Of a DNA stretch of 41,583 nucleotides, positions 8,605-17,658 are shown piece after piece. Numbering within the stretch: position 1 is the first letter of the stretch; every line of letters starts with the position of its first letter. The DNA is from Lachnospiraceae bacterium. GTDB taxonomy: Bacteria; Bacillota; Clostridia; Lachnospirales; Lachnospiraceae. The stretch covers positions 1 to 41,583 of the forward strand of contig JAHZFJ010000034.1 of assembly GCA_019421365.1 (NCBI GenBank). Direction: 5' to 3'. The translations under genes were made by a program, and so were the position numbers. The notes beneath the pieces were generated by a model. That model was not told the DNA's origin and did no database searches. It was given only the letters and a program-made list of their open reading frames with translations.

Positions 8605-11562
8605 CTAATTGGTGGAGATTTCACCTATTGCTGAACTATACGTCCAATTGCCACCATTAAAGCCTGAATTGGAAGTCCATACATTCTTTTCACTTAAAAG
8701 TGATATTGTTAGAGTATTATAGATATTACCATTCGGCACCAGCCTACCTAGAGTAACACTTGTAGCCCCTTCTGGTACTACCACTTTATAATATACAGAA
8801 TTATTATATGTTATCTTATCGCATTTTGTATAATTACTCTCATTATTAAACTTAACTGCTGCTACAGCACTATCATTACCAAACCAGTTACACGCACTCA
8901 CATTCAGATATACATAGTTTCCAACCTCATTAAGTTTTGTGTACGTATATGTAAATACATAATTCTTGGTCCCCTTCGTTATGGTGATCGTATAAGTCGT
9001 AGTACCTTTAGCTGTAACACTAATCGAATCTTTAAATGATGTTGTCGTTGTCCCATCTGAAATTGTAGCAGTTAAAGCATTGGTAACTGTAAATGAAATA
9101 TCTAACGAATCAGTAAACGTAGTTCCACTTGGAACAGAAGCTGTAACTACTGGATCTGTATAATCCATCGTATATTGGTATGTAGCTGTCTTCGTTTTAG
9201 TTCCATTTTGTGCATTGATTACAACAGTATCCGTTGCTCCTTCGGCAAGATTATCTCCTACCTTTACTGTCACAGTCCCCTGAAAACTTACTGGTTCATT
9301 ACCATTAATTGAATATGTTGCATACTGCGCATCCTTAACAGTGAATGTTATATCCATTGCAGCTTTAATAACGGCTGACTCTTTAGATGCTGCTATTGTA
9401 GGAGTTTTATCCCCTTCTTCTTTGTAAAGTTCCCATGATCCGGTACTCATATTATACAGATAACCAATATTACCCATTGATAGGTCTTTTGTCTGTGACG
9501 CCCCTTTGTTACTAAATATTATTTTCGTATATCCTGCTTCTGGATCTATCTTAAGAGCGTAGATACCATTTTGAGCATCACATTTAAACATCTCTTCGCC
9601 AGGCCATGAAGCATTATTCTTTATAGGAGTTACCTTATCATTCCATGCATATGCTGTAACTGTAGACCAACCTGATGTATTCTTAAAGAATATACAATTT
9701 TCCAAATCATATTCAATCTTCGTATATGTGTATACTTGTGTTACAGTTCCTCTGGCATTAGTGCCTGTTACTGTTAATGTAACAGATTCACCACTTGACA
9801 ACCCTTTCCCTATATCAATTGTTTTTGAACCACTGAATGTTCCTGATTCACCAGTACTAGCAGAGTATGTTGCACTGTTAGCATATAATGCTTCAATAGT
9901 AACGCTTAATGACTCCCCATAGAAATTGGTACCGTTACCGACGCTGGCCTTAATTTGAACAGGATAGGAGTCACTAGGATTTGACATTACATTCTGGTAA
10001 ACAACCGCTATACCATAATCACTATTAATTCTTCCTGAAATGGTTCCATTAGCAACTGTAAAAGTATTTCCTGATACTTCATCAGTGTATGTACCATTTG
10101 CCATTCCATGTGATGACATTGAAATCTGTCCTGATCCACCAAAATTAGCTAGTACCACACCATTTCCTCGGAAACAATATGCAATGTTACCTTCGGTGCC
10201 CATGTTTTCCTGTTTATTAACCATTCTATTATTAAAATGGTTAATTGCTGCTACTTCTTTAGACGCCCATGTATAAGTTTCACAAGCTCCCATGGTAGCT
10301 GGTGTCAAAGAAGTCTTTAAATCCCCCTTCATTGCACCATCTACATCCCCTACAAGAACATCAGCTGAATAATATGGCCTTACAAAAAATAGTTTTGCTG
10401 CATTATCTTTGTTTGCTACCATAGCCCATGTTCGTACAATAGATTTATCAGAAGCGTATCTCGATGATTCATTCATATATGTATCATGTGATTCTGCCCA
10501 TAGTACAGAAACATTTGGAGCATAGTTCATATTTAATGTGTTAACATTATTGTTTCGAAATGCCTCAAGAAGATGATTTCCTGCAGAATTATCTGTTACT
10601 GACATATATTTTGTATAGGAATTTATACTAAAATTATCACCTACTGTATTGAGAATTTCGCCATATACATAGAGCTCTCCACCCGTTTTTGTCTTATAAT
10701 ATGATCTTGCTTCACCAAGTACAGTTGGCCAGAAATCACTTGCAAAAGCTGGATCATCATCAGGAGTTTCGATATGCTTTGCTGCATCAAATCGGTAGCC
10801 ATCAACACCACAGTCAATTAACTCTTTAAGATAATCAGATATATATGCTTGTACCCTCTTATCTGCTGTATTCAAATCTGGCATACCAAGACTGCCCATT
10901 GTAAAATGAAGTCTACTATCACTCATCCATACTTGATATGAATTAATATGCCAGAATGATTCATCCGTAAGCATATCTTTGTTCCAGTACTCACCAATTT
11001 GAGGTGAAACATCTGAAAGTGAATTTTTCCAACCAGTTATGTTACCCATGTGATTAGCAACAATATCAACAATTACTTTAATACCGTATTTCTCGGCTGT
11101 TTGGCACATTGACTCAAGTTCTTCTTTCGTTCCTAGCCATGTCTGCCCGTTATCGCAAACACTTTGTGTAACAGGTTGATACAGTTTCCACCAGTTACCT
11201 GTTCCTCCATACCCTGGTATTCCTACCTCTGAGTCAACAACACCTTTGTAAGTATAGTCCTTAGGTTGTGTTGCTGGAGATGTCTGTATTGCAGAGTACC
11301 CGGATTCAGCTATCAACTGCATATTGTCTTCAATGGTCTTATAAGACCAGTTCCAGCAATGTAAGATAGATGCATCCTGAATATTATCCACTAGTTCATA
11401 GCCATTTGTACTTGCTGCTTGTGTACTTACTTGTGTACTTGCTACTTGAGTACTTGCAGCAACATACTTATTCGCTACACCTACATCTAGAAGCACCATG
11501 ACTACACTCAGGATAATTGCGCATATGCTATAAAGCATACGCCTGTTTCTTTGATTTTTCAT
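8605..11562 (-). CDS. secreted modular alpha-amylase (GH13) with starch-binding modules
   Basis: The 985-residue protein begins with a basic stretch and hydrophobic core (residues 10-30), then a short Ala/Ser/Thr/Gln/Val repeat linker. The GH13 barrel carries region I DIVANHMG (166-173), region II GYRFDAAKH with nucleophile Asp259, region III YGEIL with acid/base Glu302, and region IV AESHD with Asp360, so it should be catalytically intact. After the beta C-terminal domain comes an Ig-like module (about 515-615). A CBM26-like starch-binding module follows (about 620-710: IFFKNTSGWSTVTAYAW, WPGE, IIFSNKG). Two more beta modules and a final Trp/Tyr-rich module complete it. It cleaves alpha-1,4-glucans outside the cell. 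No sorting motif is seen. A GGAGG box sits 7 nt before the ATG. It is transcribed alone and converges on the DUF1002 gene. Confidence 0.95.
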   Translation of the reverse strand: MKNQRNRRMLYSICAIILSVVMVLLDVGVANKYVAASTQVASTQVSTQAASTNGYELVDNIQDASILHCWNWSYKTIEDNMQLIAESGYSAIQTSPATQPKDYTYKGVVDSEVGIPGYGGTGNWWKLYQPVTQSVCDNGQTWLGTKEELESMCQTAEKYGIKVIVDIVANHMGNITGWKNSLSDVSPQIGEYWNKDMLTDESFWHINSYQVWMSDSRLHFTMGSLGMPDLNTADKRVQAYISDYLKELIDCGVDGYRFDAAKHIETPDDDPAFASDFWPTVLGEARSYYKTKTGGELYVYGEILNTVGDNFSINSYTKYMSVTDNSAGNHLLEAFRNNNVNTLNMNYAPNVSVLWAESHDTYMNESSRYASDKSIVRTWAMVANKDNAAKLFFVRPYYSADVLVGDVDGAMKGDLKTSLTPATMGACETYTWASKEVAAINHFNNRMVNKQENMGTEGNIAYCFRGNGVVLANFGGSGQISMSSHGMANGTYTDEVSGNTFTVANGTISGRINSDYGIAVVYQNVMSNPSDSYPVQIKASVGNGTNFYGESLSVTIEALYANSATYSASTGESGTFSGSKTIDIGKGLSSGESVTLTVTGTNARGTVTQVYTYTKIEYDLENCIFFKNTSGWSTVTAYAWNDKVTPIKNNASWPGEEMFKCDAQNGIYALKIDPEAGYTKIIFSNKGASQTKDLSMGNIGYLYNMSTGSWELYKEEGDKTPTIAASKESAVIKAAMDITFTVKDAQYATYSINGNEPVSFQGTVTVKVGDNLAEGATDTVVINAQNGTKTKTATYQYTMDYTDPVVTASVPSGTTFTDSLDISFTVTNALTATISDGTTTTSFKDSISVTAKGTTTYTITITKGTKNYVFTYTYTKLNEVGNYVYLNVSACNWFGNDSAVAAVKFNNESNYTKCDKITYNNSVYYKVVVPEGATSVTLGRLVPNGNIYNTLTISLLSEKNVWTSNSGFNGGNWTYSSAIGEISTN

Positions 11563-11658
11563 TGAAAAACCTCCTTATAATACATTATTTGTAATGAAAA
11601 ATACTTAAGTTAAAATACCTTCTCTTTATTTAAATAAGCATTTCTCACTACATTATCT

Positions 11659-11667
11659 ATTATAACA
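11659..11667 (-). promoter_or_regulatory. extended -10 promoter for the amylase gene
   Basis: On the minus strand TGTTATAAT (11667-11659) is an extended -10 element. The -35 17 nt upstream (TTACAA) is poor, as is usual for extended -10 promoters. It would give a leader of about 90 nt. No CcpA (cre) site with the usual CG centre was seen in 11563-11766. Confidence 0.45.
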
Positions 11668-11766
11668 AAATCAGAGGTTTTTTGTAATATATTGCCATAG
11701 TAATATATTCCTATATTGTTTGTATTTTTTTCTTTTAACTTATTTTAAGCCCTTCTTTATCTTCCT

Positions 11767-12036
11767 TTATTCTCTTTCTTGTATCGTAACCTTCACCATA
11801 TCCCCTGGCTGTTTATTAATCGACGCCCGGATATCCTTTCTAAGTCCGATAATGTGACACGGTGTTTTCATACGTACTAAGCTACCATCATATTCTACAC
11901 CATCAAACGTGGCTTTCACCTTCACTCTTCCTATACCGAATTCCTGCTTTACATCATAAGGAAATTCAACATATGCTCCATCTATATCAGGAACCTTTTT
12001 TATCTGTGCTTCAAATTCATATATTTTGTCATTCAT
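11767..12036 (-). CDS. DUF1905-domain small protein
   Basis: The 89-residue beta-rich protein has the DUF1905 (PF08922) signature: an N-terminal F-E-A-Q strand, GAYVEFPYDV, then GIGRVKVKATFDG, ending with a Gly/Asp turn before VKVTIQ. In many bacteria this domain is fused to an OmdA/YdeI-like domain; here it stands alone. It is 24 bp downstream of the 12061 gene on the same strand, so they may be cotranscribed. The start has GGAG 8 nt upstream. The function of the family is not established. Confidence 0.75.
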   Translation of the reverse strand: MNDKIYEFEAQIKKVPDIDGAYVEFPYDVKQEFGIGRVKVKATFDGVEYDGSLVRMKTPCHIIGLRKDIRASINKQPGDMVKVTIQERE

Positions 12037-12060
12037 ATGTTTATCTCCATTCGTTCAATT

Positions 12061-12747
12061 TTACTTATCATGTTCTTTGATACAATCTTCAGGATTAATT
12101 TGTATTAACTTCCATTCTCCGTTAGCATCCATTCTAAACTGCGCTATTATTATATCATTATCATTCGTTAATTGAAAGAATACTATACAATAGTAATATC
12201 CATCTGTTCCTATAAAACAAATATATTTGACATAATCTTTTTGCACTGCCTGGAATGTCTCTTCGACTAAAGAACACCAGCCACTATATTCAATCTGGAC
12301 AACAGCTTCTGCATCATAAGACCAGCCATGATAAGGTGCACATAGATAATTTTCTCCATAGAATTTCAAATTATTTATTTTATATTCTCCATTCTCTTCT
12401 ATTAAGTCAACAAAACCATAATAGTAAGCAAACACTCCCATTTGTTTATCAGTACCTTCAATTGCTTCTATTTCAACAAAATATCTAACAATATTCTCCT
12501 TATTATCATAGACTGGTACTTCCTTATATTTAATCAAATTAATATGTAGTATATTCTTAAACATATCTACAAACTGTTCATAACTCAGTCTCTTCTTATA
12601 TTCCGGTGATAAAAAATTATACGCAAAGGGATAAGGGATCGTGGCATATCCAATCGTTCCACAACCAATATATTTTCCTTCTTCTGGATTAGCAGCCTCC
12701 CGTAATATTCCAAAATAATTGAGTACGGTATCCCCTGGACTATTCAT
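12061..12747 (-). CDS. hypothetical protein, 5' end uncertain
   Basis: The 228-residue protein is not one I recognise. It is rich in Tyr/Phe/Ile and acidic residues. Its C-terminal half, with alternating strands such as YYYCIVFFQL and IIIAQFRMDANGEWKLIQI, resembles the last strands of an NTF2-like or lumazine-type sandwich, as in some clostridial lipoproteins. The ATG at 12747 has AAGG 5-6 nt upstream and is usable. The same frame stays open for another 61 codons upstream with protein-like composition but no ATG, GTG or TTG start, so the annotated form may lack its true N-terminus. No signal peptide is visible in either version. It is followed 24 bp later by the DUF1905 gene. Confidence 0.6.
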   Translation of the reverse strand: MNSPGDTVLNYFGILREAANPEEGKYIGCGTIGYATIPYPFAYNFLSPEYKKRLSYEQFVDMFKNILHINLIKYKEVPVYDNKENIVRYFVEIEAIEGTDKQMGVFAYYYGFVDLIEENGEYKINNLKFYGENYLCAPYHGWSYDAEAVVQIEYSGWCSLVEETFQAVQKDYVKYICFIGTDGYYYCIVFFQLTNDNDIIIAQFRMDANGEWKLIQINPEDCIKEHDK

Positions 12748-12930
12748 ATAATCCTTGGGTATTATTATTGAGTCTCCCGGTTGAAGATAATTAGAAAATA
12801 ACGCGTTATAACTACCAGTATTAAGTACAGGTTCATTAGATGGACGAAAGTACTTCTCTACGTCTATTCTTGTATCATTAGAATCTCCTGAATTTTCTAT
12901 TATAATTCCCCCAATATCTATGTTTACTAA
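12748..12930 (-). other. open frame continuing upstream of the 12061 gene, without a start codon
   Basis: The frame of the 12061 gene remains open up to a TAA at 12931-12933. It encodes plausible protein (for example DVEKYFRPSNEPVLNTGSYN and LQPGDSIIIPKDY), but contains no ATG, GTG or TTG. A GGGGGA box lies at about 12909-12914 with only ATT/ATA codons at proper distance. This is either the remnant of a longer, 5'-truncated gene or a gene with a rare start codon. Confidence 0.45.
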
Positions 12931-13018
12931 TTAACATTATGAGATTATTACCTTTGATATTCTTTTAATATTTTTATAATGAATTAATAGAATACACGCT
13001 AGGTAATCTTATACAAAT

Positions 13019-14497
13019 CTATTTTATTTTCCTAATTCTAACTGCCATATATTCTTTACCCGGTAGCGTTAAACGGAATTTACCTTCATGAATTCCCACA
13101 TCAGTAATTTTCATATCCCATGTATCAATAATCTCAACATGATACTTACATTCCTCTTCCAGATATTCAAATATTCTATAACTAGGACGGCAGAATCCAT
13201 AATAGAAGATCATATAATTCTCATCTTCTTCTGCACAAGCCACAACTTCATCCCAACAGCATGTAATATTCCTCAAACCAATTCCTGGTACTTGTTCTAA
13301 TATACCTCTCAAAAACTTAATTCTTTCTGCACTTTCTCCATGCAAAATTCCACCATGGCTCCACCAGATAATCTCATCCTCCGTAAGATATGTTTCACCA
13401 TGAGTCGCGTAACCCCCTCTAATTGTTGCTTCCCAAAACCGTCGTACTAATTCCTGCGCGCTAATATTCCCCCATGCATATGGGAAATCCCCCTCATAAG
13501 CAATCTCATCTAGAACAACTGGTTTACCATACTTTTCACGATATTCCTCTGTATACTCTGCGCACTTATATACATCTTGCCTTTGAATACTTACATGTGT
13601 TATCCAAGGTCTTGTATGATCATAAAATGGTCCACAATTATGTATACTTCTAAGATGTCCATAAGCATCATTTTCAACCACTATTTTAGCATAGTACTCC
13701 CAATCCTCGTTCGATATATTGTTCATAATGTCATACTCATTCGCCATACTCCACCATACATTGGAATATGCAGAGAGTCTAGCAATTACATATTTTAAAT
13801 AAGCCTCGTTTACTTCAGTTGGCATTTTTGAAAATCCCCATCTATCATAAGGATGGAATAATATAATATCCGCTTCTATACCAAGTTTCATAAGTTCATC
13901 TAGATATTCATCAAAAACCTTAAAATAAGATGGATTAAATCTAGTGTAATCCCATTGATATAATCCCTCCTGTTGATTATCACACGCTAAACGTTCAAAT
14001 GGAAATAGCTCTGGATCTTCTCGATTAAAATCATAGTATTTTGGAAAAATACAAAAACGAATTTTATTAAAATACCCTTCTTTAAGAGTAGCTAATGTCT
14101 GTTTTCGAAGTTCTGGCTTTTGAAAAAGCCATGCATAACAGGTTGTTCCCACTGGATAAAAAGCCGTACCATCTTCATAAGCAAAATGGTATTTTCTATT
14201 TACCTTAACAATTCCATGTTTATCTTCTGCAGCTTCTACTACTTGAAAATCTCCATTAAAACATTCCTCATTAAAACTCCCTTTCACATTATACTGGTAC
14301 GTTCCTATGAAAGATGGCATAAATCGGATTTTATAAATTCCATCTCCATCATAAAAACCTGATACTGTCTTTGATTCTTTCTCACACTCAAAAGTACCCC
14401 TTATTTCATAATCTGTGAATGGATTTCCTTCCTTTTTTCCATGAAAGGATAACTCAATTACAGACCATCTTTCATAAACCATCATCTTTTTTTCCAT
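13019..14497 (-). CDS. intracellular glycoside hydrolase of the DUF5060-DUF4038-DUF5605 type
   Basis: The 492-residue protein lacks a signal peptide. Residues about 5-90 form a DUF5060-like beta sandwich (VYERWSVIELSF, GDGIYKIRFMPS, GTYQYNVKGSF). Residues about 100-400 form a DUF4038-like TIM barrel with YPVGTTCYAW at its first strand. The probable acid/base is Glu254 in WWSMANEYD, and the probable nucleophile is Glu331 or Glu335 in PVVLDEIAYEGDF. A C-terminal beta domain (about 415-492) fits DUF5605. Relatives are glycosidases acting on plant-derived oligosaccharides; the exact linkage cannot be predicted. It is divergent from, and very likely controlled by, the LacI regulator next door. An AAGGAG box lies 12 nt before the ATG, a slightly long spacing. 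Confidence 0.85.
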   Translation of the reverse strand: MEKKMMVYERWSVIELSFHGKKEGNPFTDYEIRGTFECEKESKTVSGFYDGDGIYKIRFMPSFIGTYQYNVKGSFNEECFNGDFQVVEAAEDKHGIVKVNRKYHFAYEDGTAFYPVGTTCYAWLFQKPELRKQTLATLKEGYFNKIRFCIFPKYYDFNREDPELFPFERLACDNQQEGLYQWDYTRFNPSYFKVFDEYLDELMKLGIEADIILFHPYDRWGFSKMPTEVNEAYLKYVIARLSAYSNVWWSMANEYDIMNNISNEDWEYYAKIVVENDAYGHLRSIHNCGPFYDHTRPWITHVSIQRQDVYKCAEYTEEYREKYGKPVVLDEIAYEGDFPYAWGNISAQELVRRFWEATIRGGYATHGETYLTEDEIIWWSHGGILHGESAERIKFLRGILEQVPGIGLRNITCCWDEVVACAEEDENYMIFYYGFCRPSYRIFEYLEEECKYHVEIIDTWDMKITDVGIHEGKFRLTLPGKEYMAVRIRKIK

Positions 14498-14544
14498 AAT
14501 AGCAAAATTCTCCTTATACCTTCTATATTTTAAACTGTATCTTA

Positions 14545-14573
14545 ATTCTATTCATATCACTACTTAATTTCAA
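14545..14573 (-). promoter_or_regulatory. sigma-A-type promoter for the DUF4038 glycosidase
   Basis: On the minus strand TTGAAA (14573-14568) and TAGAAT (14550-14545) are 17 nt apart. The -35 directly abuts the left arm of the operator at 14574-14605. Confidence 0.6.
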
Positions 14574-14605
14574 TCAATTATTTAGTAAATCAACTAAATA
14601 ATTGA
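14574..14605. promoter_or_regulatory. candidate LacI operator, 13-bp perfect inverted repeat
   Basis: TCAATTATTTAGT (14574-14586) and ACTAAATAATTGA (14593-14605) are exact reverse complements around AAATCA. The repeat sits between the two divergent promoters: its right arm includes four bases of the TTGACT -35 of the lacI-type gene, and its left arm touches the -35 of the glycosidase gene. The position suits repression and autorepression by the neighbouring LacI protein. Confidence 0.7.
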
Positions 14606-14630
14606 CTTAATTTACTTAATACCATATAGT
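14602..14630 (+). promoter_or_regulatory. sigma-A-type promoter for the LacI regulator gene
   Basis: TTGACT (14602-14607) and TATAGT (14625-14630) with a 17-nt spacer. The -35 overlaps the right arm of the candidate operator. Confidence 0.6.
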
Positions 14631-14718
14631 AAGTCATAGAACTTACATAAAGATTTTATATAATCTATTTACTTAATAATGATATCATTTTAAAACCAAG
14701 GAAGGAGAATTCATTATT

Positions 14719-15726
14719 ATGTCCATATCATCAAAAGAACTAGCTAGGATATTGAATTTATCTGAAGCCGCTATTTCTATGGCACTAAACAATAAGCCCG
14801 GAGTCAGCACTATAACTCGAAAAAAGGTAATAGAAACTGCTACACAATATGGTTATGATTTTACTCGTAAACATAATTTCAATGAATTCAAAACAACTAC
14901 GAAAAATATTTCATTTATTATTTTTAAAAAACATGGAGCCGTCGTTACCGATACTCCCTTTTTCAACCAACTCACTGACAGTATCGAACAAAGTTGTAGA
15001 AAACTTAATTGTCAGTTGCATATATGCTACCTCTATGGAGATGCAGATATTGAACGCCAATTTAATAGCCTATCTTTCTATGATGGTATTATCCTATTAG
15101 CGACAGAAATGAAAAAAGAGGACTTTTCCCCTTTTACTAGGATAAAAAAGCCCGTTGTAGTACTTGATACTTATTATCATAATTTGAATTTTGATTGTAT
15201 TTTAATTAATAATTTTCAAGGCGCTTATCAAGCAACTAATTTTATTATTCAAAAAACAAAAACTCAACCGGGATATCTACACTCTTCTTATTCAATTGTT
15301 AATTTTGATGAGCGATCAGATGGTTTTTACAAAGCCATCCGTGAAAGTGGAATGTCTTCCTCTAAATCTCCTGTTTTGTCACTAGCTCCCTCTCTAGACG
15401 GAGCCTATCACGATATGCTTGATTTACTGAATCGCGGTGAAGATCCATCTCGTTGCTATTTTGCCGATAATGACCTTATTGCCGCTGGAGCAATGAAGGC
15501 ACTAAAAGAAAAAGGCTACCATATTCCAGACGATGTTGCCATAATCGGTTTTGATGATATGCCTTTTTGTACCTATATAGAACCCGCACTAACAACGGTT
15601 AGCGTCCCAAAACAATATATGGGTGAAATTGCAGTGAAGCGCTTGATACAAATTATTGATAGCTCTGATAATTATCCCATCAAGATTCAAGTTTCAACGA
15701 CACTTGTCAATCGAAAATCCGTATAG
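14719..15726 (+). CDS. LacI-family transcriptional regulator
   Basis: The 335-residue protein has an N-terminal helix-turn-helix with hinge helix (residues 1-55: SSKELARILNLSEAAISMAL, NNKPGVSTITRKKVIETA, GYDFTRK). A periplasmic-binding-protein-like effector domain follows (about 60-335), including YFADNDLIAAGAMKALKEKG, VAIIGFDDMPFCTYIEPALTTV and the dimer-interface GEIAVKRL segment. It should bind a sugar and act on the operator in the adjacent divergent promoter region. AAGGAGA lies 10-11 nt before the ATG. Autoregulation is likely because the operator overlaps its own -35. Confidence 0.93.
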   Translation: MSISSKELARILNLSEAAISMALNNKPGVSTITRKKVIETATQYGYDFTRKHNFNEFKTTTKNISFIIFKKHGAVVTDTPFFNQLTDSIEQSCRKLNCQLHICYLYGDADIERQFNSLSFYDGIILLATEMKKEDFSPFTRIKKPVVVLDTYYHNLNFDCILINNFQGAYQATNFIIQKTKTQPGYLHSSYSIVNFDERSDGFYKAIRESGMSSSKSPVLSLAPSLDGAYHDMLDLLNRGEDPSRCYFADNDLIAAGAMKALKEKGYHIPDDVAIIGFDDMPFCTYIEPALTTVSVPKQYMGEIAVKRLIQIIDSSDNYPIKIQVSTTLVNRKSV

Positions 15727-15799
15727 TAGTATTCCTTGTATAATAATACAAATTTCGTTAAAGATAACATCTAGGAATATAAAAACGAAAGGATCATAT

Positions 15800-16132
15800 A
15801 TGGAATATTTATTTGAAACTTATCTACCTATTCTAATTCACATCTTTGAACTTATGGGTATTATCATATTGAGCATTGGAGGGTTCAAAGCATTTTGGTC
15901 ATACATGAAAGCACTACGTACCAAAGAACCATATAAAATCAAATATCAATTCGCAGCATCACTTGCTACTGCCCTAGAATTTAAGTTAGCTGCTGAAATA
16001 TTGAAAACTGTACTGATTAAATCCTTTGATGAATTGATCATATTAGCTTCGATCTTTATATTACGTATACTTATGACATTCGTTTTGGAATGGGAAATAA
16101 AACAAGAAAAGAAACATGAGGATAGCCAATAA
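15800..16132 (+). CDS. DUF1622 membrane protein
   Basis: A protein of 110 residues started at the ATG at 15800, with AAAGGA about 7 nt upstream; longer versions of the frame run back into the LacI gene and are not credible. Three membrane helices are evident: about 6-26 (YLPILIHIFELMGIIILSIG), 50-70, and 75-97 (ELIILASIFILRILMTFVLE). A conserved cytoplasmic segment, FAASLATALEFKLAAEILKT, lies before the last helix. Length and this motif match DUF1622 (PF07784), whose function is unknown. The C-terminus is charged (EIKQEKKHED). It may be read through from the LacI gene 73 bp upstream. Confidence 0.8.
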   Translation: MEYLFETYLPILIHIFELMGIIILSIGGFKAFWSYMKALRTKEPYKIKYQFAASLATALEFKLAAEILKTVLIKSFDELIILASIFILRILMTFVLEWEIKQEKKHEDSQ

Positions 16133-16211
16133 TCCGTTTAGGTCAACTGTTAGCATAATTTTCAATCCCTTGGTTATACTATTTATGCAAATAAATTTAA
16201 GGAGGTATCCT

Positions 16212-16517
16212 ATGCCAAGTTTATCATGTACCGTTTATAATTGTAGACATAACGATTCTAAATTATGTAATCTCAATACTATCGATGTATCTGGTGGAGC
16301 AACTAGAGAGAACACTTGTTGCAGCAGTTTCATCGAATCTTCAGGAACTTCTAATTGTAGTGGCTCTGGTTTTCCTGAAACGAATATATCATGCAAAGCT
16401 CACGATTGTACCTATAATGAAAATTGTTCATGCCATGCAGACAATGTTGATGTCTGTTCATGTGGTTCAGCTTGTGACTGTCATGATACAGAGTGTAATA
16501 CCTACACTAAGGGTTAA
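16212..16517 (+). CDS. Cys-rich protein with two DUF1540 motifs
   Basis: A protein of 101 residues from the ATG at 16212, with a perfect GGAGG 6 nt upstream; the longer in-frame ATG at 16116 has no such site. It contains two copies of a DUF1540 (PF07561) pattern. The first begins LSCTVYNCRHNDSKLCNLNT. The second begins ISCKAHDCTYNENCSC and is followed by a Cys run (CSCGSACDCHDTEC). About one residue in six is Cys, suggesting metal binding or disulfide cross-linking. DUF1540 proteins are common in spore-forming clostridia; their function is not established, and a spore-surface role is only a guess. A strong terminator follows. Confidence 0.85.
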   Translation: MPSLSCTVYNCRHNDSKLCNLNTIDVSGGATRENTCCSSFIESSGTSNCSGSGFPETNISCKAHDCTYNENCSCHADNVDVCSCGSACDCHDTECNTYTKG

Positions 16518-16553
16518 CATCTTACTTGATGATATTCGGGCTAATAATAACAC

Positions 16554-16596
16554 AAGCCACAAGTAGAGCTAAAATCTCTATCTTGTGGCTTTTTAT
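16554..16596 (+). terminator. rho-independent terminator after the DUF1540 gene
   Basis: AAGCCACAAG-TAGAG (16554-16568) pairs with CTCTA-T-CTTGTGGCTT (16576-16591, one bulged base), and the run TTTTTATT follows. Confidence 0.85.
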
Positions 16597-16601
16597 TATC
16601 C

Positions 16602-17564
16602 TTAATCATCGTCTTCACTTGAGCACATCTTATTACAAAAATCGCAGTGTTCCATCAACTTGAGTAACTTATCAGTTAATTTTATTTCTTGATTTGCTGC
16701 TCTATTAATTAATCTACATAATAATGTCATTGCAGTATTAATTTCACACTCGTTGTTGGAAGAATGTATAATATTTATTAGTCTTTCGCTTTCTTCTTTA
16801 AGACAATGTGCAATCATAGCTTCTTCTGAGGCAATCGAATCTAGTGCTTCAGTACAACATCTTTCACGTTCACACATAATACAATCCTCCACTAAGAATT
16901 CCATAACAAATTGTTCACCATTCCTATTCGTTAATAAAACATAAAGGTGGCTTTTACCGTAATGCCTAACATTTGAAACCGAAACCATTGATTCAATACG
17001 AAAACAGGAAGGAACTCGAATCCTCTTAATTAAACTACCACGCAAGGAAGATATTCGAATTTCTTGTCTTGGTCTTGTTATACCAAAACAAATGTCAGAT
17101 GAGAAGATATCTGTCACACCATGTATTCTCCTGTTACAGCTACTACATAAAATACTGCATCCGTTTACAGAATATTTATCCATACATACTATCGCATTTG
17201 AAAAAGAAATGAATAACTTATTAGATCTACAATTATGAGAAATACCATTTACATTTCTCCCTCTAACCCCAGGTACTGAAATATCAAGTTTATCTATCTC
17301 TACAAACAAATTATTTAACTTGTATATACATGATGAGTCCTCACGATCGCTTGCCCAGAAGCAATTATCATTTGAATCATAACAAATATAAGTATAACAT
17401 CTACATGTCTCATAGCATTCTATCTGATTAAAAGAATCGTCGCATTTTGCTATTATGTTCTCATCATCTACTGTTAAATAAAACCAGAATCCGTCATATG
17501 CAATTCCTCTAAAACCATGGATAGCACTTAACACTAATGCTTTTTTTCTTTCTACTTTCAACAT
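16602..17564 (-). CDS. Cys-rich beta-propeller-like protein of unknown function
   Basis: The 320-residue protein has no signal peptide. Residues about 10-220 are a run of short strands with repeating aromatic-Asp and Cys patterns (GFRGIAYDGFWFYLTVDDEN, YTYICYDSNDNCFWASD), suggesting a small beta propeller. Residues about 235-320 are helical: ALDSIASEEAMIAHCLKEES, then a heptad-like stretch to MEHCDFCNKMCSSEDDD. The helical opening resembles part of the next gene's product (NLIDSVAKEQEALADILEK), pointing to a shared helical motif. That motif resembles repeats found in exosporium-like or collagen-tailed proteins of clostridia, so I infer a spore or surface role with low certainty. GGGGG lies 9 nt before the ATG. 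Confidence 0.7.
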   Translation of the reverse strand: MLKVERKKALVLSAIHGFRGIAYDGFWFYLTVDDENIIAKCDDSFNQIECYETCRCYTYICYDSNDNCFWASDREDSSCIYKLNNLFVEIDKLDISVPGVRGRNVNGISHNCRSNKLFISFSNAIVCMDKYSVNGCSILCSSCNRRIHGVTDIFSSDICFGITRPRQEIRISSLRGSLIKRIRVPSCFRIESMVSVSNVRHYGKSHLYVLLTNRNGEQFVMEFLVEDCIMCERERCCTEALDSIASEEAMIAHCLKEESERLINIIHSSNNECEINTAMTLLCRLINRAANQEIKLTDKLLKLMEHCDFCNKMCSSEDDD

Positions 17565-17658
17565 ATTATCTAACCCCCATCTTAATCACTTAATTACACA
17601 TTGTTACTCTTCCAAAGGTTCAAATCGGTTTTGCTTTATATTGACGGAAGTTAACTCT

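Noticed and set aside
8191..8624. Antisense and alternate-frame open frames across the end of the DUF1002 gene
   Set aside because: They arise from the low-complexity acidic tail of the DUF1002 protein, have no ribosome site or family pattern, and cross the terminator.
11563..11766. CcpA (cre) site expected upstream of the amylase
   Set aside because: No sequence with the usual CG-centred cre pattern was found by eye.
16116..16211. Longer N-terminus for the DUF1540 protein
   Set aside because: The upstream in-frame ATG lies within the DUF1622 gene end and lacks a ribosome site, while the ATG at 16212 has a perfect GGAGG.
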